A stretch of DNA of 64,000 nt from Burkholderiales bacterium (GTDB lineage: Bacteria > Pseudomonadota > Gammaproteobacteria > Burkholderiales > SG8-41): assembly GCA_036262035.1 (NCBI GenBank), contig DATAJS010000032.1, positions 62,001 to 126,000 on the forward strand. Direction: 5' to 3'. The translations under genes and the position numbers were made by a program. Below the pieces are notes generated by a model that saw only the letters and a list, made by a program, of their open reading frames with translations, made no database searches and was not told where the DNA came from. Below are positions 28,101-34,997 of the stretch, in pieces; the stretch's first letter is position 1; each line of letters begins with the position of its first letter.

Positions 28101-31100
28101 TGTGTGTGGAATGGGGTTTGGCCAGTCGGTTGAAATTCTCTACCGCACTCTCGCGTCTCATGCTCTCTTTACGATCAAGGCGATGTTCGACTGCGCTGAG
28201 GCCGCGCCTGCATTGTCAAACCGGGAGCAGCTGCTCCTTTTACAGCTCCCGATGAATTCCGATCTCACGCCCTCTATTCAACCGACAGCGGATTTTCTTG
28301 GTCGAGCGCTTTCGCCCGTAGCCGACCCGCTGATGGCCATGAAGGAGGTCGAAACGTTGAGCCGCATACTGGAGGATGCTGGGAGCCAAATCACGGATGG
28401 CGCGTGGAGACGGGAACAGATGCAACGCGCCTTTGAATTCCACTTGATGCAGCGTCGAATGTTGCCCGCCGAAATCATCAACAAACAATACTTGGAAGGC
28501 GCAAACAGCACGGCTTGTGGGGACGCCCGAAATCGTAACGTCCTCGAACTTACTGCCGAACTGCATAAGGAGCGTCAACGCGTACTTCATGCCGTTGCGG
28601 TCGCCGGTCTCAGCCAGAGCGAGTCTGATCGGATGCGCGAGGTGATCGAGCGTTTACTAAGTGCTACACCCCTACTTGGCATGCCTGGCGCGGAAGTCCA
28701 TGGCATTCCGGATTTCCCGCACGCATATGGCGCGCTACGCGAACTAGTCCGGGACGAACTGGACGCAACGCTCGAGCAAAGCGTGTTCAAACTGCGGCAG
28801 GAGGCCGAGGAATTTTACGAGACGCATAAGGACACCATAGGCCGAAGCGACATAGATCGCATCTTTCACCTTGTTTCCGACCGGTCCGCGTCCAGCATCC
28901 GCACTGCCGCGGACATGCTCTCCTTGTTACGCGATGGCGCGTTGCCGCCGGCGCGCGCGGCAAGCGACGCGAACGCTACAGAATACGTCGGATTTATTCG
29001 CACCGTTCGCTCCACGATCTCAGCCAGCCGCCCACTCATTGAGTCTGTCGAGCGGCGCCTACATACCGAGCATTCACAGGAGGACCCAGCGTGGATCGGC
29101 GCTTTGAGCTCTGACGAGCGCATCGAAGGGCTGCATCTGGTTCAGACATGGATCTCGCTGACTACGTCCGGAAATCCACGAGAGACTGAGGAAGCATTAA
29201 AACGGCTGTTCGCCGTGCTGGATGTCGAGATCACGGTAGCGCCAATTTCGCGCACAGAACAAAAGATCATCGACTTCTTCCTGCCGGATGGGCCCTTCGC
29301 CGGCATGGAACGCACGCACCCGGGCTTGTTCATACCACCCAGTCTAGGTTCGCAGAAACGGCCGGTGCAAGGCATTCTTTTGCGCGGCAACATGACGGAC
29401 GCGGCGATAAGTCAGCTGATCGAAGACCGATGCCACTCTACGCCAACGCTCGTCCTGACAAAGAATCCGATGCCTTTGGAAAAGCGCGCAGCTATCTGTC
29501 GTGACAATCCGGTACTCATCCTTGATGATGAACTGCTCGCCTATGTTGCCTTACACCCCAAGGACCGTCTCGCGCGACTGCTTCACGTTGCGCTGCTGAC
29601 CTACCACGATAGCCCCTACGACGACTATGGGGCTCAACCCGTGCCGACCGAGATGTTCTTCGGGCGGCGTCAGGAGCGTAATAAGCTGAGGAACGTGAAG
29701 AGTAGCGCCATCCTGTATGGAGGTCGTCGCCTCGGCAAGTCGTCGTTGCTTGCTGAGCTCCACTATGACACTACTGTCAATGGCGCCGATCGCGGCGAGG
29801 AAGTGATCTACATCCCGTTCGCTGCAACCAGCGACCTCGAAGATCACGTATCCGTCGCATGGAGCACTATTTACCGCAAACTCGTTCAAAGCAAGTTTAT
29901 CCCCCGTCCGTCTGGCAAGACGCCGACGTCCGCAAAGGCAATTCGCGAGTACTTGGAAGAGATGCTAGCCACAGGACAGGCTTCGCGACGTAGCCTCTAC
30001 ATGTTGATCGACGAAGCTGACGACATTATGGGGCGCGATCTAATTGCGGGCGGTCAATTCGTTGCCGAATTGCAGCGGCTGTGCGAATCAGTGCGTGGCA
30101 AATGCAATATCCGGTTCGTTATTACCGGCTTGCACAATCTAACTCGCATGGCCAACGAGGAAAATTCCCCGCTTGGTAAGTTTGACGCGATCGCGCTGAA
30201 ACCGTTTTGGTCCGCCGAGGACATACAACGCGGTATTGACCTTATTACGGTGCCTCTCGCTGGCTTGGGATTCTACTTCGGCAGCGGCAAGGACGATTTG
30301 GCTTATCGAATCATGGCTGTATGTAACTTCTATCCCGCCCTTATCCAATTGTATTGCAAGAGCTTGCTCGCACACCTGTACAACAAACGCGAAGTCGCAC
30401 CGCCACCCACATTCATCGATGAGAGTGATCTCGATAAGGTCGAGAATGACAGCACCTTCCTGCGGGAGATCCAAACGAAGTTTGTGGCAACACTCAATCT
30501 AGACAAGCGGTACAAGGCTATCGCTCTGGTACTCGCAGACCACTACTACTCCGCCAATACCGAGCGGGGGCTGACGGTGCCGGAAGTACGTGAGCTTTGC
30601 GAAACCTACTTTCCTGAGCAGTTCCGCAACACCTTTCCCGACGCTTACAACTCGCTGCTAGACGAGATGGAGATTCTGACCGTATTAAAGCGAGTCCAGA
30701 ATCGCTACATGCTGCGTACGCCAAACATCGCCACGATGCTTGGCAATAGAGACGACATCGATCGACTGATTGAAGAGTTGGCGATGGAGAAAGCGAACCA
30801 TGGCCGGCTACGCGGGGAGATGCGAAGCATTCTCACCCCTTTCAAAGGTGGTCGCGAGCACCATACCTTTCCGATGGCCAGCGCTTGGACGCGCAGTGTC
30901 ATGAATGTAGGAGCGGAATTAGACCGGGATGTACTTATTCTCGTTGGAAACGCGCTGTCTGGCCTCTCGACGCTAAACACGCTAAAGGGCGACTGGCAGA
31001 TTGGCGAAGCGGGTGCGGCCACTAACGTGCTCGATGTGAAGCTCTACCCGTCCCCTGAGATGGCCCGCACCATTCTAGTGCGGGAGACTCGTGCGTCGCG

Positions 31101-31800
31101 GGAGCCGAATTATGTTCGGCGAATCCATTGCGTAGCCGAGGGTTCCTGGAAGCTTCACGATCTACAGCAGTATGCCAGTCTGTCAGCGACGGTAGCACCG
31201 GCTATCGCGGCCGACGGCACCCTGCGTGGACAAATGCGTCGGCTGGCGTTGCTCTGTAACACCGAGCGTGCATACGAAGTGGCGCAGCTCTGGGCCGCCC
31301 GCCAGGCTGACGCCCCATTAGGCTGGCGCCCCGTGCCCGCGCCTGTGTGGACGGAGGACGCGCTTTACTTCCGAAAAGACCTCCAGGAAAAAGCCGAAAT
31401 TCGCGAAAAGAGCGAGGTCCTTAGGACAATATTGGATTGCACGTGTGGATTCGGTGTCGAAGTGGATCGTCTGTGCTCTACGAAGTCGCTGAGCATCGAG
31501 TCGATCACCGAAAGCCTCAGCGCTGCCGAAAGACGTCTTGCGCCAGATCTAACAACGCTCTACAAGCACGTCGGCATCGCCCCCGCAATTAGTAGGGAAG
31601 AATTGCGAAGCATTGAAGACGTTTTACGCGCACTGCACGGTAAAAAGCGGGACCCGCTTGAACTCGAAGAGTTGTGCAAGGCCGTACAGCCTATCGTGAC
31701 ACCCGCGATGATCGTCTATTTTCAATGGATGGGCTTGCTACAAGACACGACGGATGGCACTTGGTACGTGCCCTCCCTTTACGCGAGGCTTCTCCATTGA
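22135..31800 (+). CDS. giant pPIWI-RE protein fused to a C-terminal AAA/STAND-type ATPase
   Basis: A 3221-residue protein in one uninterrupted frame. Residues 1 to about 955 match the size and layout of a pPIWI-RE protein. An N-terminal X-like part is followed by an RNase-H-fold PIWI-like domain: RAVVLIDWQTVRGLWPNLSD (D740), MTLVRVRHGDGSIN (R780, R782), YPHTYTTTTKAIVSID and LPAPLFFKRKVEDYIIRY (E948). An acidic linker (956-1035) leads to an unassigned domain (about 1040-1290). A coiled coil with an Ala/Glu-rich core lies at 1388-1530, then a variable linker and a long helical region to about 2440. The ATPase follows: MFFGRRQER (2507 on), Walker A YGGRRLGKSS (K2535), Walker B LYMLIDEADDIM (D2626, E2627) and sensor RFVITGLHNL (2660 on). 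A winged-helix-like segment lies at about 2813-2865. Known pPIWI-RE proteins are near 1000 residues; I know of no such fusion. Confidence 0.82.
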   Translation: MHAIDDGDKCWTRISGTTLKDGIKKDRKSLVLCGVTFCQPWLHEPVDTLNIHFTGELLQSLRDLAAVAKNTKDERGFLLPVRSLRATLAARVKSLIRVDRNLGLDEAARNEPALLLYGSIADTEQKTILVQGILDALHAWGVNTLDRWAEQFHAEAIVKRIRNAIAPINIKIVPERRIPASSGRNKAYDYQLIIQRVADRLVGAELFAGFGPCEIVLDTEPDSNSVELMTAPARTAGQNAVFSLVAKLSAITVPYDTRLYLRIAMSKRVWSARVPSIRYSNVGRVSGYVMTPDGRIAAIPVFRNKTDGWQFGDEYAVWLYESQSQLPSKLADAVARRVPGQGQWWAGLPELTTLFSRVSPRTVFENDEAELREKTLGLLKSAGVVDQDIDFRPVLIPRRSKAVEKREPNRIAMLKLQDLGIVAGDPLFHDEPEEDEPDANPRIKAHREENVALIQLIYDGVRPVLWSFCSTEDEKRLIESTVVGMFGDSVDLRAELLPTDSHGLKANLPGADKSGRLRFEERVKSWQEAALEVASSREPRYVLICAPDKIAGKFEDPVNYFAGMHAMCAIGKANVHHVLPIGAGNIADSQQHFVHRLQSALLDVFFAHSGLLYGVRNEFEAHFGEAMPNAVYGIQVVRSRARAFSGESSVEFILYTRLPIGISKPNGDRVTATDVRFVYSTKRKLTKSAWMPMREGLQWLASQRDIDPEKNWLRDNFARQTRDFLGEIHKDDPRAVVLIDWQTVRGLWPNLSDADLTTTGRPMIDRIDIASACPKMTLVRVRHGDGSINLRAKTTTIYQELFLGESGSQEIEGPERGVEIYPHTYTTTTKAIVSIDPAGAGAMQSSCGHYIMTMGYRSTVQLPRGQSCYRVMPRMRKVADELYRRVWMQPSRIDAALPAPLEVTVMHCPSDVSPDNVAIAIMALRIGFTHYKDYSKLPAPLFFKRKVEDYIIRYRGPAVDVSDAAEEPDSDLPDTETIAIDDEPEAAADLDAEQVSLKFEQTLNSSTSAVSSPLPDPAESVGSHCVGSGFPDRIDGCGTVEAGDLLGRAKELAKTDILLYKKDAAFARRKLYNSMLTGQCRVYVPVPYFVTQGSIFDGRPPIDKATLGRFWRNSKEWRWVAGACPTLGQIPKWVMNRLNIPQGGISLDGSPLFPRTTLFRAINNGWDDYCESHPHDDGVETARRRIDLVKLTRWACDSNNDVLLAWLVFGAAQFPYKSHLSDVVENVTAILGQATHAALHYFCDCACAIAMTKNRDALERGIHFAPGPRPEHIFGDEQAPQAFGVSEPQTNHRHESTRDVLNMAFVPKSAVHTAVAQVFRDQRVNQTSTGLLFSAVECALTPAPGVVSSALSETNCEWADDTSIMTSLQKAGIPKPGDPHFADAVAKLRAALDDLEDQHQKLIDEREAEAKAAEEAAAAAQRSAELWSELLSNAGALVERACNDLLDLQQSGIRVAAEPAGDIEAARKSFELVQGLIAAAKQAQDEWQAVEDKADTRNMKPLEATRHRKKWERAVEVAERTLEAAYSEIALAVADSPLFVMPVGPQESLDPAVPMAALVDGGHVGRLVAESLVPAGPDREPEPRPHLACPPAVTLPSAPSSVDVDSAGEAVPPRGDEALVQLLVEPFAVRNLAADAKESTRDALPETFVGRSDNDRTPELAEEAPAGAPGSTEFPDGTNLDQRVAVLSTLVDQQVLIGAEIYADAMERAAQPNMLGDHPAIIGAALREIRRLQRPNDQDPARSDRGATQRLLSLIASEKGLDAREYAGQPAIALAVLAAGLHLMLFPETDSGARWTFIQYLAPRFTPYLPLKALIERIENLEGFTITREDIAAAKIGIRDAVSRKLDAMRQRARHWHQDGDLYRNWTTHEYRAIHAAFFQNEITPVGRCLALIARGADGELVDAIADAEKSFATAVNAIDDLRRKIGRRQPIEGQARAHIVKNLRTTEEFIRLYQEAAARAANPQAEVPPNVRQFLQGLYRDIVTAVEFVCGMGFGQSVEILYRTLASHALFTIKAMFDCAEAAPALSNREQLLLLQLPMNSDLTPSIQPTADFLGRALSPVADPLMAMKEVETLSRILEDAGSQITDGAWRREQMQRAFEFHLMQRRMLPAEIINKQYLEGANSTACGDARNRNVLELTAELHKERQRVLHAVAVAGLSQSESDRMREVIERLLSATPLLGMPGAEVHGIPDFPHAYGALRELVRDELDATLEQSVFKLRQEAEEFYETHKDTIGRSDIDRIFHLVSDRSASSIRTAADMLSLLRDGALPPARAASDANATEYVGFIRTVRSTISASRPLIESVERRLHTEHSQEDPAWIGALSSDERIEGLHLVQTWISLTTSGNPRETEEALKRLFAVLDVEITVAPISRTEQKIIDFFLPDGPFAGMERTHPGLFIPPSLGSQKRPVQGILLRGNMTDAAISQLIEDRCHSTPTLVLTKNPMPLEKRAAICRDNPVLILDDELLAYVALHPKDRLARLLHVALLTYHDSPYDDYGAQPVPTEMFFGRRQERNKLRNVKSSAILYGGRRLGKSSLLAELHYDTTVNGADRGEEVIYIPFAATSDLEDHVSVAWSTIYRKLVQSKFIPRPSGKTPTSAKAIREYLEEMLATGQASRRSLYMLIDEADDIMGRDLIAGGQFVAELQRLCESVRGKCNIRFVITGLHNLTRMANEENSPLGKFDAIALKPFWSAEDIQRGIDLITVPLAGLGFYFGSGKDDLAYRIMAVCNFYPALIQLYCKSLLAHLYNKREVAPPPTFIDESDLDKVENDSTFLREIQTKFVATLNLDKRYKAIALVLADHYYSANTERGLTVPEVRELCETYFPEQFRNTFPDAYNSLLDEMEILTVLKRVQNRYMLRTPNIATMLGNRDDIDRLIEELAMEKANHGRLRGEMRSILTPFKGGREHHTFPMASAWTRSVMNVGAELDRDVLILVGNALSGLSTLNTLKGDWQIGEAGAATNVLDVKLYPSPEMARTILVRETRASREPNYVRRIHCVAEGSWKLHDLQQYASLSATVAPAIAADGTLRGQMRRLALLCNTERAYEVAQLWAARQADAPLGWRPVPAPVWTEDALYFRKDLQEKAEIREKSEVLRTILDCTCGFGVEVDRLCSTKSLSIESITESLSAAERRLAPDLTTLYKHVGIAPAISREELRSIEDVLRALHGKKRDPLELEELCKAVQPIVTPAMIVYFQWMGLLQDTTDGTWYVPSLYARLLH

Positions 31801-33011
31801 ACCGAGTCGGCAGCAATATTTACGTTTCCACAGCTATCTATTGGCAGATGCCGAGTCCACAAGCGTTTTCAGAGCAGGTCGCATGGACGCTTGCAAAAGG
31901 TCGCTGGGCGCTTATACGGATCCCCCACGACTCAGTCCCGGGAATCACTAGCGCGCTGGAAATGGCGCTGTCGCATGTGCATTACGACAATGAAAAACTC
32001 GCCCGGCTGCACATCGACGATGGCATGAACGTGCCAATGGAGGTCGGAACAGTATTCGAGCGTAAGCACATGCACGCGATTGACCTGGCAAAACAATCGA
32101 ATGGCGTGTCATCCGTGATTCTCGAATACAGCGGTGACAGCGCGTCTCGGAATTGTCGACAGTATCTCGTAGACTTCGAAGCGGCTTGTCGGTCCACGAA
32201 CAACATCACGAACGGCACACGACTGCTCGTGCTGTCACGACAGCCGCTGCACGATTTACGTACCCCGAAGGCTTCCTCCGTCCAGGATATCGTCTTCTCT
32301 GGCGCTTTGAGCTACCGCGAAATGCGGGCATACGTTTATATGCGAACGGACCGTATTGGACCGGGTACGATTCCATTAGTGCCAGCGCTGATTGCCGAGT
32401 TTGCCGGCTACGACCCGTTGCTCGCGGAGCAACTCATGGCACTCCCCCTCGAGGCGCTGCTGAATCTGCCACATCCGCTAGACGCCCTTCTCGCCTTGGA
32501 CACTCATAGATGGCGTGCCGGTCAGTGGTCCGCCGGCGCAGTTGCAGAAATTGACGGCCGGACCTACCGGCATGCACTGTACGATCAATATCTCGCGACT
32601 CACCCGGGCCCAGAACAAGATACAGCCATCACAGCATTAAAGCGTCGCTACTGGCAGGCCTGTATCCAGGCAGTGATGCCATGGCTGGAGCTGCGTCGCC
32701 CGCTTGTAATGAGCATATTGAAGCCGTCCGTTCAGCGCTTCCTGCAGTCCACTGGTGAAAAGCTCTACAACCGCAGCGATCGTCCCGATTATGAAATTGA
32801 CATTGAAGATCTTGAATACAATCGGATCGTAGGTTTGGTTTACAAGCAGAACCTGCGGATCGCAGCTGATGCCGAGGCGCAATTGGCATTCAAGGTTTGC
32901 TGCTTAGCCAAAAAACTGCGCGATAGCCTCGCGCATATCCGCTGTCCCGGCCCACGCGATCTCGTTGACCTGGCCGAGGCTATGGACTATTTGGTGCCTG
33001 AAGTCGCCTAA
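31797..33011 (+). CDS. uncharacterised fourth protein of the pPIWI-RE operon, HEPN-like C-terminus
   Basis: A 404-residue protein. I place the start at the TTG overlapping the giant gene's stop (TTGA), which preserves the operon's overlap pattern; an ATG 123 bp earlier lies inside the giant gene. The N-terminal half (about 1-180) has alternating strands and helices, such as KGRWALIRIPHDSVPG and GTRLLVLSRQPLHDL, like an ATPase fold lacking a P-loop. The C-terminal part is all helical and ends with KLRDSLAHIRCPGPRDLVDL. R375 and H380 form the RxxxxH motif typical of HEPN ribonucleases, with the usual polar residue after Arg. It may be a regulated effector or a partner of the adjoining ATPase. 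No family was recognised; the HEPN reading is tentative. Confidence 0.6.
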   Translation: MNRVGSNIYVSTAIYWQMPSPQAFSEQVAWTLAKGRWALIRIPHDSVPGITSALEMALSHVHYDNEKLARLHIDDGMNVPMEVGTVFERKHMHAIDLAKQSNGVSSVILEYSGDSASRNCRQYLVDFEAACRSTNNITNGTRLLVLSRQPLHDLRTPKASSVQDIVFSGALSYREMRAYVYMRTDRIGPGTIPLVPALIAEFAGYDPLLAEQLMALPLEALLNLPHPLDALLALDTHRWRAGQWSAGAVAEIDGRTYRHALYDQYLATHPGPEQDTAITALKRRYWQACIQAVMPWLELRRPLVMSILKPSVQRFLQSTGEKLYNRSDRPDYEIDIEDLEYNRIVGLVYKQNLRIAADAEAQLAFKVCCLAKKLRDSLAHIRCPGPRDLVDLAEAMDYLVPEVA

Positions 33012-33187
33012 CTAAGGCGCGCAGTGCCACTGATTGTCGCTGTTTTGAGTCACGATCAGCTTGTGACCACGCGCTGCGCCGCAGGTATCTGCTGATCTAT
33101 CCAGTTTTCAATCTGCGTCTCGGGCCAGCCCACTGCCCTTGGCCCTCACCGACAGGTTCCACGCGTTCAGATAAAAGTCGGTTCTTA
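33012..33187. other. short non-coding end of the island
   Basis: No gene, terminator hairpin or repeat is evident between the last island gene and the attachment-like sequence C. Confidence 0.5.
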
Positions 33188-33299
33188 TATTGGACAACTG
33201 ACTGGAGGCGGGGGTCTCCATCGAATTTGCCGTGTAACCTGTTGTCACAGCGGCAATATCAACAAGATGCGTTCCGTTAGTTACCCCGGGACTTACCCC
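33188..33299. repeat. attachment-site-like sequence C, right end of the pPIWI-RE island
   Basis: CTGGAGGCGGGGGTC at 33202-33216 is identical to the 3' end of the tRNA-Cys gene, and with the 14 bases before it matches the tRNA-Cys locus at 26 of 29 positions. TAACCTGTTG and two TTACCCC arm-like repeats (33281 and 33293) follow at nearly the spacing seen in copies A and B. It delimits the pPIWI-RE island on the right, and by its layout may also be the left end of a further element reaching the tRNA-Cys gene. Confidence 0.7.
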
Positions 33300-33471
33300 A
33301 TTTAAAGCCTGGCCGGACGCGGGCACTCGACAAGCTACTTCCCACGCGGGGCAAAGAGAAAGCGCGTAAAGCCCCAAACACGGCCTGCTCGGGTGACGCA
33401 CGTGACCTGCCCAGGTTTTTCGGGCCAGCCGGAACTTGAGAAAATGGCTCCCGTACTGGCAAGGGAGTTCC

Positions 33472-33735
33472 ATGAAGAAGGTCCGTTTCACCGAAGAGCA
33501 GATGGTCGCGATCCTGCGGGAAGCCGACAAAACGCCGGTCGCTGAAGTCGCGAAGAAGCACAAGATCAGCGAGCAGACGATCTACAACTGGCGGCGTCAT
33601 TTCGGCGGCCTGGAGCCGGTCGATGTTAAGCGGCTTCGCGGTCTTGAATCCGAGAACGCAAAGCTCAAGCGGCTACTCGCCGAGCGCGATCTGGAGATCG
33701 ATACGCTCAAGGAGATTAACCGCCGAAAGTGGTGA
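33472..33735 (+). CDS. IS407-type transposase OrfA
   Basis: An 87-residue DNA-binding subunit from the ATG after AAGGGAG. It opens with MKKVRFTEEQMVAILREAD, has the helix-turn-helix VAKKHKISEQTIYNWRRHFG, then a leucine-rich segment (LESENAKLKRLLAERDLEID). Its stop overlaps orfB, whose in-frame start candidates are GTG codons; the fusion protein is probably produced by frameshifting. Confidence 0.93.
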   Translation: MKKVRFTEEQMVAILREADKTPVAEVAKKHKISEQTIYNWRRHFGGLEPVDVKRLRGLESENAKLKRLLAERDLEIDTLKEINRRKW

Positions 33736-34577
33736 GCTCGCAGGCGCGTCGGGAACAGGTGGCGTTCGCATGCGAGCGCGGCCTGTCGCAGCGACGGGCT
33801 TGCGAGCTGCTTGAAGTGGCGCGCTCGGCGCTGTCGTATCGGTCGGTCCGCGCCGAGCGCGATGCGCCAGCGCTGGATGCGATGAAACGACTTGCCGCAC
33901 AGTATCCGCGCTACGGCTATCGTCGAATTCGCATTTTCCTGCGGCGCGAAGGGTTCCACATGAGTCGGCATCGTGCGCATCGCCTGTGGCAGCTCGCCGC
34001 GCTTCAGTTGCCAGCGAAGCGCAGACGGCGGCGCGTCGCGAACTCTCGGCCACGGCCTATTCCGCCGAACACTACAAATCACGTGTGGGCGTATGACTTC
34101 GTGTTCGACGCCTGCGCCAACGGACAGAGCCTCAAATGCCTCACGATCATCGACGAGTTCACACGCGAATGTCTGGCAATCGACGTCGCCGGCAGCATCC
34201 GCTCCGCACGCGTCATCGATGTCCTGAGTCGCCTTGTCAGCGAGCACGGTGCGCCGCGCTATCTTCGCTCCGACAACGGGCCGGAATTCGTCAGCAACGC
34301 AGTTCTCGAGTGGCTGGACAGCGCCGGCGTCGAGACGGCGCTGATCGATCCGGGAAAGCCGTGGCAGAACGGCATGGATGAGAGCTTCAATGGCCGATTC
34401 CGCGACGAATGTCTGAGCGTCGAGTGGTTCCGCGGTCGGCGCGAAGCGAAGGTCATCATCGAGACCTGGCGCCGGCACTACAATGCAGTTCGACCGCATT
34501 CGAGCCTCGACTACCTCACACCCGTCGAGTTCAAACAGCAGCACCAGTTCATCAACCAGGGCGCCGTTCTAAAGTAA
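33729..34577 (+). CDS. IS407-type transposase OrfB
   Basis: A 282-residue DDE transposase. HTH_21 is at SQRRACELLEVARSALSYR to YPRYGYRRIRIFLRREG. The rve core holds the triad in HVWAYDFVFDA, LRSDNGPEFVS and GMDESFNGRFRDECL. The end WRRHYNAVRPHSSLDYLTP is typical of the family. It is complete and lies in an IS with intact ends, so it is probably active. Confidence 0.94.
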   Translation: MVSSQARREQVAFACERGLSQRRACELLEVARSALSYRSVRAERDAPALDAMKRLAAQYPRYGYRRIRIFLRREGFHMSRHRAHRLWQLAALQLPAKRRRRRVANSRPRPIPPNTTNHVWAYDFVFDACANGQSLKCLTIIDEFTRECLAIDVAGSIRSARVIDVLSRLVSEHGAPRYLRSDNGPEFVSNAVLEWLDSAGVETALIDPGKPWQNGMDESFNGRFRDECLSVEWFRGRREAKVIIETWRRHYNAVRPHSSLDYLTPVEFKQQHQFINQGAVLK

Positions 34578-34997
34578 CGAATGGTCCGAAGATCCCTGGG
34601 CACGTCACACGTTCGAACGGCACGAGGATGCGCGCACTACGCTCGCCCCCGGTCTTTCGTGCGATCGCACGTACGATCTTCGACGGCCCGGCCGTGAACC
34701 CACCCGGCGCGCAGGCCAGCGTGTCGAGTACGCGCCGCTTGCATTCGTGTATCGCTTGCGGGGAAAGATCCGCGTAGGAGATACCGTGTGTCCAGTCGAT
34801 CAGCTCTGGAGCCACGCCGCCTCCACACAATCTTCACGCCTGCGAACGCAGAATCGCGGGACTATCGGCGAGCTCGACGATTCGCAAACGTCGCCCCCCT
34901 CCGGGATTGCTCGTCGACGGAACGAGCAACGCGTAGCACTGCTGTCATTGCAGCATGTCAGGCCGAGGAGACCGTTGTTACCCAATGGAGGCCGACA

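Larger units (their letters stand above)
33403..34607 (+). mobile_element. IS3-family element, IS407-type, intact
   Basis: A 1205-bp element with terminal repeats TGACCTGCCCAGG (left) and TGACGTGCCCAGG (right, inverted), flanked by a 4-bp target duplication CACG (33399-33402 and 34608-34611). Both transposase frames are open. The perfect duplication and rejoining of the interrupted reading frame mark it as a recent insertion, unrelated to the older IS at 16 kb. Confidence 0.93.
33303..34830 (-). pseudogene. MmgE/PrpD-family gene remnant split by an IS
   Basis: The minus strand from a TTG at 34830 reads VAPELIDWTHGISYADLSPQ, then KRRVLDTLACAPGGF, the N-terminus of MmgE/PrpD (2-methylcitrate dehydratase-like) proteins. 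The frame is broken by the IS at 33403-34607. Removing the IS and one CACG copy rejoins it as RILVPFERASPEQAVFGALR. It then ends within the attachment-like sequence C after about 110 residues, of a family that is normally 450 or more. So the gene was cut by the island boundary first and hit by the IS later. Confidence 0.75.

Noticed and set aside
31674-31796. Earlier ATG for the fourth operon protein
   Set aside because: It would overlap the giant gene by 127 bases; the TTG overlapping the stop fits the operon's pattern.
22135-31800. Giant protein considered as an Avs-type STAND sensor or a giant adhesin
   Set aside because: The N-terminus matches the pPIWI-RE layout and the operon partners fit that system; there is no signal peptide or repeat array of an adhesin, and the ATPase is C-terminal, unlike Avs.
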